A stretch of DNA of 64,000 bases, from NCBI GenBank assembly GCA_002838185.1, contig CP017949.1:1-64000 (forward strand). Direction: 5' to 3'. The DNA comes from Tenericutes bacterium MO-XQ. GTDB taxonomy: Bacteria; Bacillota_I; Bacilli_A; Acholeplasmatales; Acholeplasmataceae. The translations under genes were made by a program, and so were the position numbers. Positions 52,902 to 60,547 of this stretch are shown in pieces. The notes beneath the pieces are model-generated. The model had not been told where the DNA came from, ran no database searches, and saw only the letters and a program-made list of their open reading frames with translations. Position 1 is the stretch's first letter. Each line of letters begins with the position of its first letter.

Positions 52902-53532
52902 TATTTATAATCTCATAAAAGGAACATTTCCAAACACTGAAATTCTACTTATTTATTATGGGGGTTCTAAAGCATATGGATTAGATGAAAACACTAGTGA
53001 TATTGATGTTACTATAGTTCTAGAAGGTTTCAAAGGAATCCTCCATTTATTTATTGGAAAATATGACCTATTTGTTTTCTCAAAAGAGGATTTTATTAAG
53101 AGACAACAATTTGATGATTCAATCATCGCTTATCATAGACAAGCTGCAGATAATATTCTAGGTATTAAAACAAATGAATATTATTTAAATCCTGTGTTTT
53201 CTGATGAATTAGAAATTATGATTTCTAATGTTGACAATTCATTTATTTGCAACTTAATAGATGCGTTATTAATCTATTCAAAGAGTGTGTTTGAAGTCAA
53301 TCGAAAATCAAAAGCATTTTACCATCTGTATAGAGTCAGAGGTATGATAGAACATTATATGCAAACAGGCGTATTCGATTTAATCGTTGATGAACCATGG
53401 AAAAGTAAAATGATTGAGTATAAAGCAAACTATAAAACCAACCCAGAGGCAAATTATGAAGAAGAAATAGTATTCTTGTTTGAATACTTAGAAAATTACA
53501 GAAATGAGATGATTGAGCGTGGACTGGGATAA
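52894..53532 (+). CDS. Predicted nucleotidyltransferase (Pol beta superfamily)
   Basis: The 212-residue protein has YYGGSKAYGLDENTSDIDVTIV (about 19-40), the GS...DxD signature of the polymerase-beta nucleotidyltransferase fold, like MNT or RlaP-type proteins. A helical C-terminal half follows. It could add AMP or another nucleotide to RNA, protein or a small molecule; the substrate is unknown. Start 52894 follows GAGGAGG; the longer upstream frame overlaps the previous gene and lacks a ribosome site. It sits between the fibres and the holin-like genes, an unusual place. Confidence 0.75.
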   Translation: MNDIYNLIKGTFPNTEILLIYYGGSKAYGLDENTSDIDVTIVLEGFKGILHLFIGKYDLFVFSKEDFIKRQQFDDSIIAYHRQAADNILGIKTNEYYLNPVFSDELEIMISNVDNSFICNLIDALLIYSKSVFEVNRKSKAFYHLYRVRGMIEHYMQTGVFDLIVDEPWKSKMIEYKANYKTNPEANYEEEIVFLFEYLENYRNEMIERGLG

Positions 53533-53845
53533 TATCTTAAATTTATTTAGAATGGAAAACCTAATATATTGGATTGTTACAATGGTAGTCGTTATCCTTA
53601 CCACAATAAAACAATTCAACAGACAAGAAAAGAACAACAAATCAAAGAACGATGAGATCATGGTTAATCTACAAAAAATAGAAAAGCAGAACGTGAAGAT
53701 GATAGGCTTATTGGAACTGCATTCAAAGGACATTAAAACATTAAAAAAGGATGTAAATGTTTTAGAACATCGAGTTTCAAGACTAGAAGATTCACAAGTT
53801 AACATTTATAGACACATAGGAGGAAAAGATAATGACAACACTTGA
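53513..53845 (+). CDS. Holin-like/XhlA-like membrane protein
   Basis: The 110-residue protein has one membrane helix near the N-terminus (LIYWIVTMVVVILTTI, about 17-32), then a coiled coil of about 65 residues (KNDEIMVNLQKIEKQNVKM to VNVLEHRVSRLEDSQ). This is the layout of XhlA/hemolysin-type lysis helpers. The start may be TTG 53513 or GTG 53519, both inside the preceding gene. It would act at the membrane in host lysis. Confidence 0.65.
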   Translation: MSVDWDNILNLFRMENLIYWIVTMVVVILTTIKQFNRQEKNNKSKNDEIMVNLQKIEKQNVKMIGLLELHSKDIKTLKKDVNVLEHRVSRLEDSQVNIYRHIGGKDNDNT

Positions 53846-54326
53846 GATAATTTTATTGGTAATATCACTTTTATTACTTGCACTTTATGTAACTTCAAAA
53901 CTAGGTAAAGACCAGTCATTAAATGAGGTTATCAAGGAAGTGAAAGAAGATCTAAAAAACACTGCAGAGAATGTATATGATCTGGTAAACAAAGCAACCG
54001 ATATTGTATTTGATGATTCGGTACAAAAAACCATCAAAGAATTCATTATGATTGTGGAAGAAAAAAATCAACTCGCAAAGCAAAAGGGTGAAGCTTTCCT
54101 TGCAGGTGACGAAAAGAAACTAGCAGTTATTTCACGCTTTAGTGAATGGGTGAGCAATGTTACAGGGTCAACGGAAAAGGCTGTAGAGTTTGTTGAAACG
54201 AATCAATCTCGAATCGAATCAATCATTGATGACTATGTATCTTTTACCAATAAAATGCAAGGTAAAGAATCGCTTTCTGAAGCAGAGAAAATCATAGCAG
54301 AAAAGTTGCGTCAGAAAGACGAGTAA
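53832..54326 (+). CDS. Holin-like membrane protein, LLH type
   Basis: The 164-residue protein has a single N-terminal membrane helix (LEIILLVISLLLLALYVTS, about 4-22), followed by a long soluble helical part. AGGAGGAAAAG precedes the ATG. Size and place fit phage holins of the LLH type. No lysin gene follows. If the host has no peptidoglycan, a membrane-active protein alone would suffice for lysis. Confidence 0.6.
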   Translation: MTTLEIILLVISLLLLALYVTSKLGKDQSLNEVIKEVKEDLKNTAENVYDLVNKATDIVFDDSVQKTIKEFIMIVEEKNQLAKQKGEAFLAGDEKKLAVISRFSEWVSNVTGSTEKAVEFVETNQSRIESIIDDYVSFTNKMQGKESLSEAEKIIAEKLRQKDE

Positions 54327-54327
54327 T

Positions 54328-54374
54328 ACTTGCTATAGTGCCTTTATTTAGGTAATATGTGACATAACCAAATC
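54328..54374 (+). promoter_or_regulatory. Repeated regulatory motif, copy C (before right recombinase operon)
   Basis: ACTTGCTATAGTGCCTTTA, then ATATGTGACATAACCAAATC, aligns with copies A and B over their conserved ends, but less exactly. It lies 14 bases before the first gene of the operon that ends with the right recombinase pair. Confidence 0.4.
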
Positions 54375-54387
54375 AAGGAGGAAAAGA

Positions 54388-54645
54388 ATGTTAAATCAAG
54401 TGATTTTAGTAGGACGAGTAAAGAAACTCGACAAGTTAGCAGGTATTGTTTCAATCGATATCAAGAGACCAAATGAAAAGGATTCGGATTTGATTCCTGT
54501 CAATCTCAGTGAAGGTATTATGGACAATGTCATGGAGTACTTATCGGAAAACTCAACGATAGGAGTGAAGGCATCACTTCATATTGATGACAACATCTTA
54601 AGGATTGTCGGAGAAAAAGTAACATTCATTAACGCAAAAGAATAA
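54388..54645 (+). CDS. Small OB-fold protein, SSB-like
   Basis: The 85-residue protein starts MLNQVILVGRVKKLDKLAGI, the standard opening of single-stranded DNA-binding proteins. It also has a later SIDIKRPNEKDSDLIPVNLSEGI strand pattern. It lacks the acidic SSB tail. It is the first gene of the right-hand module; binding single-stranded DNA or acting as a recombination helper is inferred. AAGGAGG is the ribosome site. The hairpin GGCCGTAC/GTACGGCT (about 54662-54689) with a T-tail follows it. Confidence 0.65.
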   Translation: MLNQVILVGRVKKLDKLAGIVSIDIKRPNEKDSDLIPVNLSEGIMDNVMEYLSENSTIGVKASLHIDDNILRIVGEKVTFINAKE

Positions 54646-54661
54646 GCATAGATTTAGAAAC

Positions 54662-54695
54662 TGGCCGTACTGGTAAAAAGGTACGGCTTTTTTAT
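54662..54695 (+). terminator. Terminator after the SSB-like gene
   Basis: GCCGTAC and GTACGGC pair across TGGTAAAAAG-type loop sequence and are followed by a T-run. Confidence 0.7.
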
Positions 54696-54768
54696 TTGCA
54701 TTTTTTTCAATGTTTATTGGCAAATCGTGTCATACCTCGCCATTTAACTGATGAAGGAGGTATCACAC

Positions 54769-54876
54769 ATGAATTTAATTTTAAGAAAAACAGATATTAA
54801 TAAGATTTTTATTACAGACCCGAACTTTTACACGAATTCTGCGGACTATGATTTAGGAGGTAGTTCGTATGAATAA
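54769..54876 (+). CDS. Small 35-residue protein before the right recombinases
   Basis: A short frame, MNLILRKTDINKIFITDPNF and onward to GGSSYE, has a perfect AAGGAGG eight bases upstream. It overlaps the next start (ATGA-type). The strong ribosome site and coupling support translation. It could be a leader peptide controlling the downstream DNA-binding protein or a small functional peptide; I do not recognise it. Confidence 0.5.
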   Translation: MNLILRKTDINKIFITDPNFYTNSADYDLGGSSYE

Positions 54877-55135
54877 TGACACACTAATTAAAGAGTTAAG
54901 AGACAAAGGATATGGGTACAAAAAGATTGCTAATGAGCTGGATCTAAAAGTTGATGCTGTTCGTTATGCTTGTTTGAGAATGGAAGAAGAAAGCCTTGTT
55001 GGTTATTGCAAAAACTGTGGTCTTGAGATGAAGTCAGTAAAAGGGAAAAAGAAAAAGATATTCTGTTCAGATAGATGCAGATGGCAATGGTGGAATGAGC
55101 AAAGAAAAGGATCAAGTCACAATGAATCGATCTAA
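54869..55135 (+). CDS. Helix-turn-helix protein with zinc-binding cysteines
   Basis: The 88-residue protein has an N-terminal helix-turn-helix (GYGYKKIANELDLKVDAVRYAC). A zinc-type motif with CKNCG and CSDRCRWQWW follows. Proteins of this type commonly stand before serine recombinases in Firmicutes phages and may regulate them or act as directionality factor. The ribosome site TTAGGAGG lies in the preceding small frame. It overlaps the next gene. Confidence 0.75.
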   Translation: MNNDTLIKELRDKGYGYKKIANELDLKVDAVRYACLRMEEESLVGYCKNCGLEMKSVKGKKKKIFCSDRCRWQWWNEQRKGSSHNESI

Positions 55136-55394
55136 TTTAGAGATGTATTACTTATCCATTGCACCCATTAAATCAATGTTTGAGGGGGGGATTTTAAGTA
55201 AATCTGAATACCTTAAAGCAGAAGCATTTTTAGCAGACAAATATTGTATCAATAAAGGTAACATTCATCGTCTTAACAACTTGACTAAACCCCCTAAAAG
55301 AGTGATATATGGTGTAACCAAAGAGGAGGTAAAAGATGAAAGAAAAGAAGATAACCAAAATCGAAGCATTATCCAAATTACCAAAGAAAACTAG
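55122..55394 (+). CDS. SHOCT-like protein before the right recombinases
   Basis: The 90-residue protein has LSIAPIKSMFEGGILSKSEYLKAEAFLADKY, a SHOCT-type short helical pair. A basic tail follows that overlaps the next gene. ATG 55122 after AAAGG is preferred; an earlier in-frame ATG at 55095 has no ribosome site. The left recombinase pair is preceded by a shorter protein with a related motif, so this is a shared module component of unknown function. Confidence 0.65.
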   Translation: MNRSNLEMYYLSIAPIKSMFEGGILSKSEYLKAEAFLADKYCINKGNIHRLNNLTKPPKRVIYGVTKEEVKDERKEDNQNRSIIQITKEN

Positions 55395-56649
55395 AGTTGC
55401 TGCTTATGCTAGGGTATCTAATGGTAAAGATGCAATGCTACATTCCTTATCCGCTCAAATCAATTACTACAAGAAAATGATTCAAGATAATAATGATTGG
55501 CAGTTTGTAGGAGTGTATGCAGATGAAGCTCTCACTGGAACCAAAGACTCGAGACAAGAATTCCAGCAACTTTTAGAAGATTCCAAAGCTGGAAAAATTG
55601 ATATGATTATTACAAAGTCTATATCCAGGTTTGCAAGGAATACAATGACACTACTTGAGACAGTAAGAGAACTTGACAAACTTAATGTTGATGTCTTCTT
55701 TGAAGAGCAGAATATTCACTCGATAAGTAGTGAAGGAGAAATGGTTCTTACCTTATTAGCATCCGTAGCACAAGAAGAATCCAGAAGTGTTTCAGAGAAC
55801 ATGAAATGGCGTATTAAGAAAGAATTCGAGCAAGGAGAGATCTGGGGAGGACGGTCACCACTTGGATATAGCTTGAAAAACAAGACATTTCGTGTAATTC
55901 CTAAAGAAGCTGAAGTGGTTCAACTCATCTACAAACTATATGTTGATGGAAATGGTGCTGAAGCAATTTGTCAAATACTAGATGCAAAGGGCATAAAACC
56001 AAAAGAATCTAAAAAGTGGGGTCCAACATCGATTATAAAGATTCTCTCAAATCGTAATTATACAGGTGATTTACTATTACAAAAGACATACTTAAATAAT
56101 CACTTATCAAAGAAACAGGTTATTAATAAAGGAGAACTGGATCGGTATTTGGTTAAAGGAAACCATGAGGCAATCATAAGCAATGAACTATTCGACAAAG
56201 TGCAAAAACTTAAACACCAACGAGCCATTAAAAACAAATCTAATCTACCAAAGAAAAAGACATTTCTACATGGATTAATACAATGTGGAATTTGTGGTTC
56301 AACTTATACACCTAAGAAAATGAGAAAGAAGGACATTTGGATTTGTTCTAAATCAGCAAGTAAAGGTCAAGATGTTTGTGATTCTAAACTAGTCCCACAC
56401 AACATAATCGTTGAAGCTTCTAATCACATTTTAGAGATGGACCAAAATAATGAGGATACATTCAAATCAAAGGTAACCAAGATAATCGTTCAAGAAAATA
56501 GGATGTTAGAATTTCATATGAAAGACGGGAAGATATTAAACTACCGATGGAAACATAAGTCTAGAAGTAAGAGTTGGACACCTGAAATGAAAGAACAAGC
56601 ACGATTAAGAGCACTAGAACAGCATCATGGAGGTGGAGAAAATGCCTAA
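55336..56649 (+). CDS. Serine recombinase (first of right pair, short)
   Basis: The 437-residue protein has the catalytic serine in AAYARVSNGKDAM, arginines in SISRFARNT, a recombinase domain and a zinc ribbon (CGICGSTYTPKKMRKKDIWIC). It lacks the long coiled-coil insertion of the other recombinases here. It is thus the shortest of four. Paired recombinases of unequal length are usual in such phages, where one may modulate the other. AGGAGG lies before the start. It overlaps its partner by eight bases. Confidence 0.92.
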   Translation: MKEKKITKIEALSKLPKKTRVAAYARVSNGKDAMLHSLSAQINYYKKMIQDNNDWQFVGVYADEALTGTKDSRQEFQQLLEDSKAGKIDMIITKSISRFARNTMTLLETVRELDKLNVDVFFEEQNIHSISSEGEMVLTLLASVAQEESRSVSENMKWRIKKEFEQGEIWGGRSPLGYSLKNKTFRVIPKEAEVVQLIYKLYVDGNGAEAICQILDAKGIKPKESKKWGPTSIIKILSNRNYTGDLLLQKTYLNNHLSKKQVINKGELDRYLVKGNHEAIISNELFDKVQKLKHQRAIKNKSNLPKKKTFLHGLIQCGICGSTYTPKKMRKKDIWICSKSASKGQDVCDSKLVPHNIIVEASNHILEMDQNNEDTFKSKVTKIIVQENRMLEFHMKDGKILNYRWKHKSRSKSWTPEMKEQARLRALEQHHGGGENA

Positions 56650-58225
56650 AGTCACAGTCATACCATCAACAATTAATCCTATTACACAAATGCCTATCCA
56701 TGCGAATCATGTTAAGAAAGTAGCCGCATACGCTAGGGTTTCAACAAACAGCGATGAACAGTACACGAGTTACGAGGCTCAGGTGAATTTCTATAAAAAA
56801 TACATTCAAGAAAAACCTGACTGGGAGTATACCGAAGTTTACGCTGATGAAGGATTATCCGGAACAACAACCAAAAAGCGTACTGAGTTTAATAGAATGA
56901 TTAAAGATGCACTAAACGGTAAAATCAATCTGATCATCACTAAATCAATCTCACGTTTTGCTAGAAACACACTAGATACAATCTCATTTGTGCGTAAACT
57001 TAAAGCAAAAGGTATTGAAGTCTTCTTTGAAAAGGAAAATCTATGGACACTGGATCCAAAGAGTGAACTTATCTTAACCATTATGGCATCAATAGCCCAA
57101 GAGGAATCACGCTCCATTAGTCAAAACGTAACTTGGGGAAAACGAGTTGGTTTCCAGGAAGGTAAAGTATCGTTTGCATATAAAAGATTTCTCGGATACA
57201 AGAAGGAAGATGACAAGATTGTAATTGATGAAGACCAAGCAGTAATCGTTAGGGATATTTATCGAATGTTTCTTGTTGAAGGTAAAACACCAACAGGCAT
57301 AGCAAAGTATCTTAAATCACAACATATTAAAACGCCAAGTGGTAAATCAACGAAATGGCAAACAAATGTGGTGACATCGATTCTTACTAATGAAAAGTAT
57401 AAAGGTGATGCACTACTTCAAAAAACATACACAGTAAATTATCTAGATCACTCCAAAGCAATTAATACAGGACAGATACCACAGTACTATGTAGAAAACA
57501 ATCATCCAGCCATTATCGATAGAGATACATGGGAGCAAGTTCAAATTGAAATTGAACGACGTAATAAGCTTGGTGCACATTACTCTTCATCTGATGTTTT
57601 TGCATCAAAGCTTATATGTGAAGATTGCGGGAGTTTCTATGGGAAGAAGAAATGGCACACGAATACTAAATATGAACGATTTGTGTATCAATGTAATAGT
57701 AAGTTTCACAAAGGAAAAGATAAATGTAAAACACCACACCTCAATGAAGATGACATTAAGAGACAGTTTATTAAAGCATACAATCTAATGGCCAAAGACA
57801 AACAACGAGTCATAAAAGATACTAAAGACATTATTAAACTACTGACGGATACTACCAAGATTGATTCAGAAATTACCAAAATAGATGATGAGATGGTAGT
57901 AATTACAGAACTCGTTAATAAACTGGTAATGGAAAATTCTAAGACAGACACGGACATTGATGCCTATAACAAGAAATATGAAAAGTTGTCGGCTCGTTAT
58001 GATAAATTAAAGGATTATTTAGATGGGTTAATCACTGAAAAAGAGTCTAAACTAGGACAAAAGAAAACGATGCAAACGTTCATCAACAATTTAATAGAAT
58101 CAGAAGACGAACTAGTTGATTGGAATGAACGAATATGGATGCTTATGGTGGAAAGTGCAGTTGTACATAGAAATCAAAGTATCACGTTTAAGTTTCATAG
58201 TGGTGTAACAATTAAAACGAGTTAA
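56642..58225 (+). CDS. Large serine recombinase (second of right pair)
   Basis: The 527-residue protein has AAYARVSTNSDEQ with the catalytic serine, SISRFARNT, KRFLGYKKEDDK in the recombinase domain, a zinc ribbon (CEDCGSFYGKKK and later cysteines), and a coiled-coil segment (about 395-480). The full set suggests an active integrase. Start 56642 follows GGAGGTGGAG; an in-frame ATG 15 bases earlier is within that site. It is the gene of the integration module nearest to the pnp junction, so pnp may be its attachment site. A terminator follows. Confidence 0.93.
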   Translation: MPKVTVIPSTINPITQMPIHANHVKKVAAYARVSTNSDEQYTSYEAQVNFYKKYIQEKPDWEYTEVYADEGLSGTTTKKRTEFNRMIKDALNGKINLIITKSISRFARNTLDTISFVRKLKAKGIEVFFEKENLWTLDPKSELILTIMASIAQEESRSISQNVTWGKRVGFQEGKVSFAYKRFLGYKKEDDKIVIDEDQAVIVRDIYRMFLVEGKTPTGIAKYLKSQHIKTPSGKSTKWQTNVVTSILTNEKYKGDALLQKTYTVNYLDHSKAINTGQIPQYYVENNHPAIIDRDTWEQVQIEIERRNKLGAHYSSSDVFASKLICEDCGSFYGKKKWHTNTKYERFVYQCNSKFHKGKDKCKTPHLNEDDIKRQFIKAYNLMAKDKQRVIKDTKDIIKLLTDTTKIDSEITKIDDEMVVITELVNKLVMENSKTDTDIDAYNKKYEKLSARYDKLKDYLDGLITEKESKLGQKKTMQTFINNLIESEDELVDWNERIWMLMVESAVVHRNQSITFKFHSGVTIKTS

Positions 58226-58253
58226 GTCGCTTATTAAAAAGGCGGCTTTTTTG
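58224..58253 (+). terminator. Terminator of the right recombinase operon
   Basis: AAGTCGC and GCGGCTT pair with one G-T across an AT loop, followed by T. It overlaps the recombinase stop codon. Confidence 0.75.
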
Positions 58254-58278
58254 TATTTTTATAATTAAGAAAATATGT

Positions 58279-58284
58279 TATAAT
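58279..58284 (+). promoter_or_regulatory. Extended -10 promoter of the right-end cluster
   Basis: TGTTATAAT ends at 58284, 34 bases before the metallopeptidase start. It would express the three right-end genes independently of the phage late operon. Confidence 0.55.
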
Positions 58285-58317
58285 TTTAGTTAAGAGAATA
58301 TCTTGGAGGAGCACATC

Positions 58318-58782
58318 ATGGATAACTACGAAGTTGCGATCAATGGGACTACTTTAGCTGCACGGATTCTAGGTATAGAAACTCCTAACGTGCAGTTTTT
58401 TTATAACCAAGATTTAACGAAAAAAGGAATCAATTCCATATTCTTAAAGGAAAAATATATCATAGCATTTAATGAAGAGTGGATAGAACAAGCAAATCCA
58501 ATGGAGATCCAGGTTACTTGTTTCCATGAGAGTAGACATGCTTTTCAATGGAAAGTGATAAATGGTGATTATTCTGGAACTGAAGTTGAGGATTCAATTA
58601 CTATTCAAAAATGGAAAGATGAAATGAGTAACTATAACTCGCCTACAAAAAAAGACATTCCAGAAGAAGAATATCTAAAGCAGGAGATTGAGATTGATGC
58701 AATAGCATTTGCACATAAGATGATGTTAGAACATTTTGGTATAAAAACTGTGATTCCTGATTGTATCAAGGGATTCATATAG
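58318..58782 (+). CDS. Small HExxH metallopeptidase-like protein
   Basis: The 154-residue protein has VTCFHESRHAFQW, an HExxH zinc site. It is followed by EIEIDAIAFAHKMM, which carries the likely third ligand in the ExxAxxFA form seen in ImmA/IrrE-type peptidases. ImmA-like proteins cleave phage or ICE repressors. This one is not next to the repressor, so another target is equally likely. GGAGGA before ATG 58318 sets the start. It opens a three-gene cluster at the right end of the prophage. Confidence 0.65.
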   Translation: MDNYEVAINGTTLAARILGIETPNVQFFYNQDLTKKGINSIFLKEKYIIAFNEEWIEQANPMEIQVTCFHESRHAFQWKVINGDYSGTEVEDSITIQKWKDEMSNYNSPTKKDIPEEEYLKQEIEIDAIAFAHKMMLEHFGIKTVIPDCIKGFI

Positions 58783-58795
58783 GGAGGTTTGCTTA

Positions 58796-59041
58796 ATGAT
58801 TGATTTTAAAGAATTAATAATGAGGAAAATTAAAAACATGAATGGTGAATATGTAGAACTTGTATCCGGCGACATTCATCGAGAAATTGGTGGATATCCA
58901 GGCTCAAATCACAGGATGCCTTCTTGTTGTAACGCAATGAGAGATCTCATGTACAACGATGATGAAGTACTTTATTCACCAAAAAAAGGTAATGGAGCTA
59001 CTTTGAAAATAAGATATTACAAGAAGAATCACAAACACTAA
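58796..59041 (+). CDS. Small conserved protein of unknown function
   Basis: The 81-residue protein contains GDIHREIGGYPGSNHRMPSC and then CNAMRDLMYNDDEVL and GNGATLKIRYY. The combination of histidines and a CC pair suggests metal binding. I know similar small proteins from Firmicutes genomes but not their role. GGGAGG precedes the start. It lies between the peptidase and the DUF262 gene with short gaps, so it is part of the same unit. Confidence 0.6.
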   Translation: MIDFKELIMRKIKNMNGEYVELVSGDIHREIGGYPGSNHRMPSCCNAMRDLMYNDDEVLYSPKKGNGATLKIRYYKKNHKH

Positions 59042-59056
59042 CGGGGGTTATAAATC

Positions 59057-60547
59057 ATGAAAAGTTTAGAATCATTGAAGAGCATTTTTAAAGAAAGAAT
59101 TTTTAAGATTCCTGACTATCAAAGAGGGTATGCATGGCAAAAAGAACAATTAAAAGACTTTTGGGAAGACATTACTAATTTACCAAAGGACAGATATCAT
59201 TACACAGGACTGCTTTCACTAAAGGAAGTTCCAAGTTCTGAATACAATAATGGAAACTGGGTTAGTGAGAGGTGGCTAATTAATGATTTTGGCTATAAGC
59301 CTTTTCATGTTGTTGATGGCCAACAAAGATTAACCACTTTTGTTATCTTTATTAATGAAGTCATTAGTTTAATCAAAAATCTTGATGTAAATAAAGGCAA
59401 AAAACTAGAAGATATATATATTGGGACACTAAGTTTGAAAAGAATTACTGAAGAGTATATTTATATGAAAATGCCACCTAGTTATAATTTAAGCACTTAC
59501 AAATTTGGTTATGAGGTTGATAATCCAAGTTTCAAATATTTAAAGCATAAGATTCTAGGGGAACCTGACGGAGGAGTTGTAACCGAAACATTTTATACAC
59601 TAAATCTAGAAAATTCAAGAAAGTTTTTTAAAGAAAATTTAGAAAATTACTATAATGAATATGGGTTAAATGAAGTCGAAATATTATTCAAAAAGGTTAC
59701 ACAGAATCTGATGTTTAACCTACATGAAATTGAAGATGATTTTGATGTTTTTGTTGCGTTTGAGACTATGAATAATCGTGGTAAAAAACTATCAAATCTA
59801 GAATTGTTAAAAAACAGACTTATATATTTAACGACTTTATATGAAGAAAATGAATTAAGTATTGATGGACAACAAGTTATTAGAGATCAGATTAATGACG
59901 CTTGGAAAGATATTTACTACAATCTTGGGAGAAATAAAAGAAACCCATTATCTGATGATGATTTTCTAGTTGCTCATTGGATTATGTATTTTCAATATTC
60001 AAGAGAAAAGGGCGATGAGTATATAAAATTTTTACTAAACAGTAAATTTACACCACAAAATGTTTTCACAAAAATAGAAGCAAAAATGGATACTATTGAT
60101 GAAATTGAAGAAATTAGAGATGTAGATTTATCTGATGAAGAGTCTTTTGAAAATGGAGATACAACAAAAGTCAAAATGGTTGCAAAACTGTCTAGTTCAG
60201 AGATAAGTGATTATATTAACAGTATAAAGACTGCATCTGTCCATTGGTACAATTCATTTAATCCGATAAATAATAATGATTTGACAGAAGATGAACAAAT
60301 CTGGATTGACAGATTAAATCGTATAGGAATAGCTTATTTTAGACCGCTTGTTTGTGCAAGTTTTATGAGAGATGATGTTGATTCAATAAAAAGAGTTGAA
60401 TTATTCAAAGCGATTGAGCGATTCATATTTATTGCTTTTAGAATTGGTAGAGCAGCAGCCATTAAAGCCATTGATCCAGCACAAATTGTTGCTTGTGATG
60501 ATGAACCGTTAGATTCTAAAATCTCTGATACAACACGGATAGTATAA
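59057..60547 (+). pseudogene. DUF262 (GmrS-like) gene, 3' end replaced by antisense pnp
   Basis: The N-terminal DUF262 domain is clear. IPDYQRGYAWQKEQLKDFW (about 17-35) and VVDGQQRLTTFVIF (about 85-98) form the ParB-like DGQQR nucleotide-hydrolysis site typical of GmrSD-type, modification-dependent restriction enzymes. Family-type sequence continues to KAIERFIFIAFRIGR near residue 465. From about 60452 the frame reads antisense pnp (AAAIKAIDPAQ and so on) to a chance stop at 60547. A usual C-terminal domain of 100 residues or more, often HNH-like, is therefore missing. The protein is probably inactive or altered. Confidence 0.8.
60450..60455. other. Recombination junction: prophage right end to pnp
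   Basis: Leftward from 61851, pnp homology continues to CAGSMALMAA and stops at about 60452, where the expected GVPIKAPVAG-like continuation is absent. Rightward, DUF262 homology stops at the same point. Two truncated genes meeting within a few bases mark a physical junction, either an attachment site or a rearrangement or assembly breakpoint. Confidence 0.8.

Larger units (their letters stand above)
14745..60452 (+). mobile_element. Siphophage-type prophage (HK97 morphogenesis), possibly hybrid
   Basis: About 45.7 kb contain recombinases, a divergent repressor region, replication, packaging (TerS, TerL, portal), HK97 protease and capsid, connectors, tail, tape measure, fibres and holin-like genes in the standard siphophage order. 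The left limit is somewhere after tRNA-Cys. The right limit is the junction with pnp at about 60450-60455. The structural genes all appear intact, so virions might form. Separate serine recombinase pairs at both ends, plus the absence of the pnp remainder at the left end, are not expected of a simple single insertion. Confidence 0.85.

Noticed and set aside
60334-60452. C-terminal tail of the pnp frame beyond the junction
   Set aside because: These ~40 codons are antisense DUF262 sequence, not pnp, so they were left out of the gene.
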